From AP-15 sp963724435 (GTDB lineage Bacteria > Pseudomonadota > Alphaproteobacteria > ATCC43930 > CGMCC-115725): a DNA stretch of 64,000 bases. Location of the stretch: contig CAVRUN010000010.1 of the NCBI GenBank assembly GCA_963724435.1, positions 434,001-498,000 on the forward strand. The letters run 5' to 3'. This document shows positions 36,122 through 43,400 of this stretch, one piece after another. Position 1 is the stretch's first letter. Each line of letters starts with the position of its first letter. The notes beneath the pieces were generated by a model. The model saw only the letters and a list, made by a program, of their open reading frames with translations, searched no databases and was not told the origin of the DNA. The translations under genes and the position numbers were made by a program.

Positions 36122-36370
36122 ATGCTTGAGTTGAGGCCGAATTGCGAATGCTGCGACCGTAGTTTACCGCCGGCGTCGCCCGATGCTCGCATCTGCTCCT
36201 ATGAATGCACCTTTTGCTGCGACTGCGCGGAGGGCGTTCTCGCGAGGCGGTGCCCAAATTGCGGTGGCGAGTTGGTGCGGCGGCCAATCCGACCGGCGGA
36301 CCGCTTGTTACGGCACCCGGCTTCGACGCGCCGCGTGGTTAAGCCCGAAGAGTGCGGGCGGCGGGCATGA
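36122..36370 (+). CDS. DUF1272 zinc-ribbon-like small protein
   Basis: This small cysteine-rich protein (82 residues from the ATG at 36122, 85 from 36113) begins MLELRPNCECCDRSLPP, the DUF1272 hallmark. Paired cysteines follow in CSYECTFCCDCAEGVL and RRCPNCGGELVRRP, giving at least two CxxC-type metal sites. No function is established. Its stop overlaps the aminotransferase start (ATGA, 36367-36370), so they are translationally coupled. Confidence 0.85.
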   Translation: MLELRPNCECCDRSLPPASPDARICSYECTFCCDCAEGVLARRCPNCGGELVRRPIRPADRLLRHPASTRRVVKPEECGRRA

Positions 36371-37521
36371 CGATCGGTCCCTCTCGCCGCGGGTTGGTGC
36401 CGCCGTTTATCGCGATGGATGTGATGCGCGCCGCCACCGAGTTCGAGCTGGCGGGGGCTGATGTCATCCACCTCGAAGTCGGCCAGCCCGGCACGCCGGC
36501 GCCGCAGGCGGTGTTGGAGGCGGCGCGCCAGGCGCTCGATAATGCTCGCATCGGCTACACCGACGCGCTCGGCATAGCGCCGCTGCGTGAGGCGATCGCC
36601 CGGCACTATGGCGCGCAGCACGGCTTGTCGGTCGACCCGTCCGAAGTCGTCGTCACGACCGGCTCGTCGGCCGCCTTTCAGCTGGCGTTTCTCGCTGCGT
36701 TCGAGGCCGGAGACCGGGTGGCGCTCGCGGTGCCAGGCTATCCCGCCTATCGCAACATCCTCGCCGCGCTCGGCATCGAGCCGGTATTGCTCGAGGTCGG
36801 CGAGAACAGCCATTATGAGCCAACCCCGGAATTGCTCGTCGAGGCCGGCGCGCTCGACGGGTTGATCATCGCCAGCCCGGCCAACCCGACCGGCACGATG
36901 ATTGCCGCCGGCGAACTGGCGCGGCTCGTCGAATTTTGCGTGGAGCGCGGCATTCGCCTGGTCTCGGACGAGATTTATCACGGCATCACTTATGAGAGTG
37001 AGGCGGCGACAGCGCGCGCTTTCGGACAGCAGGCGATCATCGTCAATTCGTTTTCGAAATATTACAGCATGACGGGATGGCGGCTCGGCTGGATGCTGAC
37101 GCCCCCTGATCTCGCGCGATCGGTCGAATGCCTCGCTCAAAATTTCTACATTTCGCCGCCGGCATTGTCGCAGCTCGCGGCGGTCGCGGCTTTTGGCTGC
37201 CGCACCGAACTCGATGGCCATGTCGCGCGCTATCGCACCAATCGCGATCTGCTGATCCAGGCACTGCGAGCCGCCGGTCTGACGCGTTTCGCTCCGGCGG
37301 ATGGCGCGTTCTATCTCTATGTCGATGTTTCGGAATTGACCGGCGACAGCAAGGAATTGTGCCGGCGGCTGCTGACCGACACCGGGGTGGCGATCACTCC
37401 CGGTCTCGATTTCGACCCGATCCGCGGCGGCGGTTGGGTGCGGCTGTCGTTCGCCGGGCCAACCGAGGACATTGCCGAGGCCGGCCGCCGCTTGACCGCT
37501 TGGCTGCCTTCCGCAGGTTGA
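36367..37521 (+). CDS. pyridoxal phosphate-dependent class I/II aminotransferase
   Basis: The 384-residue protein is a fold-type I aminotransferase. The PLP-binding lysine lies in SFSKYYSMTGWRLGW near residue 230, with SPANPTGTM and VSDEIYHG upstream supplying cofactor contacts, and the substrate Arg in GGGWVRLSFAG. It is aspartate-aminotransferase-like, with specificity unresolved. It starts inside the DUF1272 stop codon. Confidence 0.92.
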   Translation: MTIGPSRRGLVPPFIAMDVMRAATEFELAGADVIHLEVGQPGTPAPQAVLEAARQALDNARIGYTDALGIAPLREAIARHYGAQHGLSVDPSEVVVTTGSSAAFQLAFLAAFEAGDRVALAVPGYPAYRNILAALGIEPVLLEVGENSHYEPTPELLVEAGALDGLIIASPANPTGTMIAAGELARLVEFCVERGIRLVSDEIYHGITYESEAATARAFGQQAIIVNSFSKYYSMTGWRLGWMLTPPDLARSVECLAQNFYISPPALSQLAAVAAFGCRTELDGHVARYRTNRDLLIQALRAAGLTRFAPADGAFYLYVDVSELTGDSKELCRRLLTDTGVAITPGLDFDPIRGGGWVRLSFAGPTEDIAEAGRRLTAWLPSAG

Positions 37522-37549
37522 CCCCGGCTGCTGTATCCTTGAGGAGCGG

Positions 37550-37752
37550 TCACCACCACCAGCCGTACCATCCCCACCACGGGCCGGCGAAAATTATCAC
37601 CAACCAGAAAACAATGAAGAGGACAACTAAAAGGCCGATACCGCCCGATGGTCCCACGAAGTATAATAATTGGATCGACGGTATCCATAATAACCAAAGC
37701 TGCTGAACAGCAGCCAGATGACGATAACCCACAGAATAAACCACCACCACAT
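37550..37752 (-). pseudogene. small tryptophan-rich two-helix membrane protein, frameshifted
   Basis: An ATG at 37752 with GAGG at good spacing opens a hydrophobic peptide, MWWWFILWVIVIWLLF, then SSFGYYGYRRSNYYTSW, and then leaves frame. The adjoining frame continues GPSGGIGLLVVLF and ends in AGPWWGWYGWWW at 37550. One extra G in the GTGGGACC tract near 37653 joins the halves into about 67 residues with two membrane helices and a Trp-rich tail. The family was not recognised with certainty. The frames are too short for length-based gene calling. Confidence 0.5.
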
Positions 37753-37940
37753 GGCAGACCTCACGCGTGTTCTCTATAAAAGAACAAGCTGCCGGCGGTG
37801 TTGGTTTCCTGGTGGTTAGGGTTGGCGGTTGATTTACCAACCGAAATCTCGCAATCAGGCGACCGGGGGGTTCAGTCGGCAGCAGTTGACAACCCAACCA
37901 TAAAAGAACAAATAGGAAACATGGTTGGGGCTTCACGAGC

Positions 37941-38867
37941 ATGCCGCGCGATCTTTTGCTGACACTCCGCGAACGGGTCCGGCAGATCGAGCGGCCGACA
38001 ACGACGGCGCACGGGGTGATGCCGTTTGGACTCGCCGCGGTCGATCGGGTCTTGCCAGGCGGCGGTCTTGCGCGCGGCGCCTTGCACGAAATCCTCGGAG
38101 CCGGTGGCGACGAGGAAGATGGGGCGCTCGCCGCCGCCTTTGCCGCCAGCATAGCCGCGCGGCTCGCTCCGGCAGGAGACGGCATTGTGTTGTGGTGCCT
38201 CGCACGGCCGGATCTCTACGGCCCCGGTCTTGCCGCCCAGGGGCTCGATCCGGCGCGGCTGGTTTTGGTCCGGACCGCGCGCGATATCGAGATCCTGTGG
38301 GCGATGGAAGAAGGTCTGCGCACATCGGGTGTGGCTGCGGTGGTGGGCGAGGTCGGAACCTTGCCCGATGTGGCGAGCCGCCGATTACAGCTCGCCGCCG
38401 AGCGCTCGGGCATCACCGCTTTTGCCTTGCGGCGCTGGCGTAATAGCGAGCAGGCGGCACGCGAACGCAATCTGCCAAACGCCGCCATGACGCGCTGGCG
38501 CGTCCAAGCATTGCCGTCGCAGCCAATCCCTATCCCGACTCCTTCCACACTTCGTCCCCGCATAAGCGGGGATCCAAGGGCGGCCGTTACAGCCTTTGCA
38601 GCACTGGACCCCCGCTTTCGCGGGGGTGACGGGATGGCGGGAGGTAATTCTCCGAAGGAGGAGCCCGGGATTGGGCATCCGCGCTGGCGGGTGGAGCTGT
38701 TGCGCTGCCGCGGCGGCGAGCCGGCATGCTGGCAGGTCGAAATCCGGGAAGGAAGGATGTCGGATGCGACGGATACTGTATCTTTGGCTGCCACGCTGGC
38801 CAATCGATCGGCGGCGCCGGTCGGCAGCGCTGTCTGGCCGGGGGAAAGAAGCCGCCGCACCGGCTGA
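37941..38867 (+). CDS. imuA: ImuA, translesion synthesis accessory protein
   Basis: This 308-residue RecA-like protein belongs to the imuA-imuB-dnaE2 mutagenesis cassette. Family features are VMPFGLAAVDRVLPGGGLARG (Walker-like region), LHEILGAG, and VLWCLARPDLYGPGLAAQGL. Between about residues 200 and 240 the normal join of AMTRWRVQALPS to HPRWRVELLRCRGG is interrupted by an in-frame palindromic element. The tail overlaps imuB by about 100 bp. ImuA links the complex to RecA or the replisome during SOS mutagenesis. Confidence 0.87.
   Translation: MPRDLLLTLRERVRQIERPTTTAHGVMPFGLAAVDRVLPGGGLARGALHEILGAGGDEEDGALAAAFAASIAARLAPAGDGIVLWCLARPDLYGPGLAAQGLDPARLVLVRTARDIEILWAMEEGLRTSGVAAVVGEVGTLPDVASRRLQLAAERSGITAFALRRWRNSEQAARERNLPNAAMTRWRVQALPSQPIPIPTPSTLRPRISGDPRAAVTAFAALDPRFRGGDGMAGGNSPKEEPGIGHPRWRVELLRCRGGEPACWQVEIREGRMSDATDTVSLAATLANRSAAPVGSAVWPGERSRRTG
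38552..38631. repeat. class A palindromic element inside imuA
   Basis: This 80-bp element has inverted ends: CGTCCCCGCATAAGCGGGG with GGATCCAAG on the left, and ACTGGACCC with CCCGCTTTCGCGGGGGTGAC on the right. Each end is itself a small hairpin. It is read in frame as about 27 residues, ending LDPRFRGGDG, between two conserved ImuA segments. Confidence 0.8.
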
Positions 38868-40455
38868 AGAGACCCCGTTCGCCACGGTCATCGACACGGT
38901 GGGGCGGCGTCTACTTGCCGCGGTCAACCCGGCCGGAATGACTGCCGGCCTTGCCCCCGGCATGCCGCTCGCGGATGCGCTGTCGTTTGTGCCGGGTCTT
39001 ACCACCGCTGCCGCCGAGCCCGCCAAAGACGCCGTTTCCCTGCGCCGCCTGGCCGAATGGTGCGGCCGCTACAGCCCGTGGACCGCACCTGATGGCGCTG
39101 ACGGCATCAAGATCGAGATCACCGGCTGCGCCCATCTGTGGGGCGGGGAAGGGGCTCTCGCCGCCGATCTCGTGGCCCGACTCAGCCGTCAAAGTATCAC
39201 CGCTAATATTGCTGTCGCCGACACGCTGGGTGCAGCCTGGGCATATGCCCGATTTGGCGAAGCCGGCCGGGGCCCGGCGATCCTGCCCTCGGGAGATGCA
39301 CGCGCCGCTCTCGCCCCGCTGCCGGTCGATGCGTTGCGGCTCGACCTGGCGATCGCGCAAGGTCTGCGGCGGGTCGGGCTAAAGCGGATCGGCGATCTTT
39401 ATGCGATGCCGCGCTCGGCCTTGGCATGCCGCTTTGGCGAAGCCGTGACGCAGCGCCTCGACCAGGCATTTGATGATCTGCCCGAGCCGTTGTCGCCGCT
39501 GGGCGAAACACCCTCTCGACGGGTCCGGTTGAGTTTCGCCGAGCCGATCGCCGATCCCGCCGATCTGGCACTCGCTGCCGAACGGCTGGCCCAGGATCTC
39601 GTTACGCGCCTGGCGCGCGAGGGGACCGGGGCGCGGCGGCTGGCGCTCGCCTTTTATCGGGTCGACGGCCGGGTTGAGCGCCTGACGCTCGGTACGGCCC
39701 GGCCGAGCCGCGATCCGCATCATATCGCCGCGCTCTTTAAGGAGCGGATCGATACGATCGACCCCGGGCTCGGCATCGAGGACGTGATCCTCGCCGCCTT
39801 TGCGGTCGAGCGGTTGGGTCCCGAGCAGATCGGCTTGCCCTGCCCCCACCCTAACCCTCCCCCGCAAGCGGGGGAGGAAGGGGGAGGGGGGAGCGCCACG
39901 GTTTGGGCGGGGGAAGGAGCAAAGAGCGTCTCTGCGCTGCTCGACCGGCTCGGCAACCGCCTCGGCCTTGCCGCGGTGTCACGCATCGAGGCCCGCGAGA
40001 GCCACATCCCCGAGCGCGCTTCGATCAAGGCGCCAGTCGCCGAGCCCTCATCCACCCAGATCAGCGCGCTAGGTCCCTCCTCTCCCGCAATGCGAAAAAG
40101 GGTGCCGAGTGCAGCGAGGTGGGGGAGGGGACAACGGCATGGAGACCGACTGAAACCACCGCGTCCGATCCGGCTGTTCCAGCCGCCGGAGCCGGTCGAG
40201 GCGTCGTGGCTATTGCCAGACGACCCGCCGTTTCGTTTCACCTGGCGACGACGCGGTCATCGCGTCAGAAGCGCCGATGGGCCGGAGCGGATCGCCGAAG
40301 AATGGTGGCGGCCGGGTGCTTCCGTTGCTGTCGACGCGATCCGCGATTATTACCGGGTCGAGGATGAAGAGGGGCGGCGCTTCTGGCTGTTCCGGGCAGG
40401 GCTGCCCGATGGCGGTCATCCGCCGTGCTGGTATGTCCACGGTGTGTTCGCCTGA
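38764..40455 (+). CDS. imuB: ImuB, Y-family polymerase-like protein
   Basis: This 563-residue protein has the DinB/UmuC-like layout starting MRRILYLWLPRWPIDR. ImuB proteins lack catalytic acidic residues and act as a hub binding the beta clamp, ImuA and DnaE2. Conserved segments include GLAPGMPLADALSFVPGL, ITGCAHLWGGE and the C-terminal DYYRVEDEEGRRFWLFRAG. Two in-frame palindromic elements occur at about residues 360-376 and 436-457, so the protein is longer than most relatives. The start at 38764 is chosen because homology begins there. Confidence 0.88.
   Translation: MRRILYLWLPRWPIDRRRRSAALSGRGKEAAAPAEETPFATVIDTVGRRLLAAVNPAGMTAGLAPGMPLADALSFVPGLTTAAAEPAKDAVSLRRLAEWCGRYSPWTAPDGADGIKIEITGCAHLWGGEGALAADLVARLSRQSITANIAVADTLGAAWAYARFGEAGRGPAILPSGDARAALAPLPVDALRLDLAIAQGLRRVGLKRIGDLYAMPRSALACRFGEAVTQRLDQAFDDLPEPLSPLGETPSRRVRLSFAEPIADPADLALAAERLAQDLVTRLAREGTGARRLALAFYRVDGRVERLTLGTARPSRDPHHIAALFKERIDTIDPGLGIEDVILAAFAVERLGPEQIGLPCPHPNPPPQAGEEGGGGSATVWAGEGAKSVSALLDRLGNRLGLAAVSRIEARESHIPERASIKAPVAEPSSTQISALGPSSPAMRKRVPSAARWGRGQRHGDRLKPPRPIRLFQPPEPVEASWLLPDDPPFRFTWRRRGHRVRSADGPERIAEEWWRPGASVAVDAIRDYYRVEDEEGRRFWLFRAGLPDGGHPPCWYVHGVFA
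39843..39891. repeat. class B CCCTCCCCC/GGGGGAGG element inside imuB (1)
   Basis: The imperfect hairpin has left arm CACCCTAACCCTCCCCCGC and right arm GCGGGGGAGGAAGGGGGAG around an AA centre. It is read as PHPNPPPQAGEEGGGG between two conserved ImuB blocks without breaking the frame. Confidence 0.75.
40071..40135. repeat. class B element inside imuB (2)
   Basis: A left arm GTCCCTCCTCTCCCGCAATGC and right arm GAGGTGGGGGAGGGGAC enclose a spacer. The element lies in frame between APVAEPSS and PRPIRLFQPPEPVE, a linker just before the ImuB C-terminal domain. Confidence 0.65.
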
Positions 40456-40464
40456 CCTGCGGGA

Positions 40465-43400
40465 ATGAAGCCCGCTCAATCAGCTCCTCCCAGCCCCTCT
40501 CGTCATTCACGCGTGATCCCCGGATCAAGTCCGGGGAGGAATCAAGAGGCCAAAGACAAGAGCGCTCACCCCTGGCCCCCTGCTTCCGCGGGAGTGACGA
40601 AATTCCGTGGATCTGGCGCTACTCATGCTGAGGCGGTCACAGAAACCCCGGCTTATGCCGAGCTGCAGGTCACGACCAATTTCTCGTTTCTTCGCGGCGC
40701 CTCGCACCCGGCCGAGCTGGTACTGACTGCGGCGGCGCTCGGGCACCGGGCGATCGCAGTTACCGACCATAACAGCGTTGCCGGGATCGTGCGCGCGCAT
40801 CAGGCCGCAAAAGAGGTTGGCATCCGTCTCGTCGTCGGCTGCCGGCTCGATCTCGATGACGGCATCAGCCTGCTCGCCTTTCCGCAAGACCGCGCCGCCT
40901 ATGGCCGGCTGACGCGGCTGCTGACCTCAGGCAAGCGGCGTGCGTCAAAAGGTGAATGCCGTCTCGATTACGCCGATGTCATCGCGTCCGGTACGGATCA
41001 GATCGTCATCGTGCTACCCCCTCCCATTCCCTCCCCCACTTGCGGGGGAGGGAATGGGAGGGGGTCGGATGCAGCGGAATTCGCCGCCTTTGCCGCCCGT
41101 ATCTCGACCGATTTTCGGGGCCGCGCCTATCTTGCTGCGCATCACCTCTATCGCGGTGACGATGCTCGCCATCTTACGCATCTCGCCGCACTGTCCGAGA
41201 TGGCGGGGCTGCCGCTGGTCGCGACCAACGACGTGCTCTACCATCTGCCCGAACGGCGGCAGCTGCACGATGTGCTGACCTGCATCCGCGAAGGCTGCAC
41301 GATCGAAGAGGCCGGCTTTCGCCTCGCCGCCAATGCCGAGCGCCATTTGAAATCGCCGCAAGAGATGGCGCGGCTGTTCCGTTTGTATCCGGAAGCGGTC
41401 GCCCGCAGCCTCGAAATTGTCGAGCGCTGCACCTTCAGCCTCGACGAATTGCGCTACGAATACCCGGACGAGACCGCCGAAGACGGCCGCACCCCGCAGC
41501 AGCGCCTCGCCGATCTCGCCTGGGCCGGCGCCGCCGAACGCTTCTCCGATCGTCCCTCGTCCTCGCCCACAGCAATTGAACCCTCTCCTCCCACTGAGGG
41601 GGATGTCGCTGGGCGAGAAAGGGAAGGAAAAACAGGAAGCGCGGCGAAATACGGGGGCATCCCCGAAAAAATCCGCAGGCTGATCGAGCACGAATTGCAG
41701 CTGATCGAGAGGCTCGATTACGCCCGCTATTTCCTGACCGTGCACGACATCGTCGAGTTTGCCAGGCGGCGCGGCATCCTGTGCCAGGGGCGCGGCTCGG
41801 CTGCCAATTCGGTCGTGTGCTATTGCCTCGGCATCACCGCTGTCGATCCGGCGCGCATCGATGTGTTGTTCGAGCGCTTTATCAGCGCCGCGCGCAACGA
41901 GCCGCCCGATATTGACGTCGATTTCGAACACGAGCGCCGCGAAGAAGTCATCCAGTACATCTACGAGAAATACGGCCGCGACCGGGCCGGGCTTGCCGCC
42001 ACCGTGATCTGCTATCGCTCGCGCTCGGCGATCCGCGAAGTCGGCAAGGCGCTGGGCCTGTCGGTCGATGTTGTCGCCGCCTTGGCCGGCATCGTCTGGG
42101 GCTGGAGCAATGACCCGATCGCCGATATCAAAGTGCGCGAGGCCGGCCTCGACCCTGGCGACCGCACCTTGCGTTTGGCGCTCGATCTCGCCGCTGAACT
42201 GACCGGTTTCCCACGCCACCTGTCCCAGCATGTCGGCGGTTTTGTGATCACCCGCGGACCCCTGTCCGAACTGGTGCCGATCGAGAATGCGGCGATGGAG
42301 GATCGCACCGTTATCGAATGGGACAAGGATGATCTCGACGCGCTCGGCATTTTAAAAATCGATGTGCTGGCGCTTGGCATGCTGACCTGCATCCGCAAAT
42401 CTTTTGACTTGCTCGATAAGCATTATGGCCGACATCTCGAACTCGCCACAGTGCCGGCCGAGGACCCCGAAGTTTATGAGATGCTGAGCCAAGCCGATTT
42501 GCTCGGCGTCTTTCAGGTCGAAAGCCGCGCCCAAATGACGATGCTGCCGCGGCTTAAGCCTCGCGAATTCTATGATCTTGTGATCGAGGTCGCGATCGTC
42601 CGGCCGGGGCCGATCCAGGGCGACATGGTGCATCCCTATTTGCGGCGGCGTTCCGGGCGTGAACCGGTCGAATACCCGTCCGAGGCGTTATGCCAGGTGC
42701 TTGGCAAGACCTTGGGCGTGCCGTTATTTCAGGAACAGGCAATGAAGATCGCGATTGTCGGCGCCGGTTTTGCCCCGGAGGAGGCCGACCGGCTGCGCCG
42801 CGCGATGGCGACCTTCAAGCGCAACGGCGATATCCACCTGTTCCGCGACAAGTTCATCGCCGGTATGGTCGAGAACGGTTACGACCGCGACTTCGCGACG
42901 CGGTGCTTCAGCCAGATCGAGGGGTTCGGGACCTATGGCTTTCCCGAAAGCCATGCCGCGAGCTTTGCGCTGCTCGTCTATGTCTCGGCCTGGATCAAAT
43001 GCTTTTATCCCGAGGTTTTTGCTTGTGCGCTGCTGAACAGCCAGCCGATGGGGTTTTATGCCCCGGCGCAGATCGTCCGCGACGCGCGCGAACACGGCGT
43101 CGAGGTGCGCCCCGCCGACGTCAACCACAGCTTGTGGGACTGCACGCTAGAGCCAATCGAAGTCACGGCCACCCATGCGGTCGTCACCCCCGCGAACGCA
43201 GGGATCCAGAGCTTGCCCCTGACTGGAACAGGGGGACGAGCGACGGTTGCCGGAATTCTGGATTCCCGCTTTCGAAGGAATGACGAACAGAATTTCGCGA
43301 CATCTATCGCATCGTCATCCCGACGAAAGTCGGGATCCACTTCGGCGGTGGATACCGGCTTCCGCCGGTATGACAAGAGAGAAATTGCAGTAACTAGATC

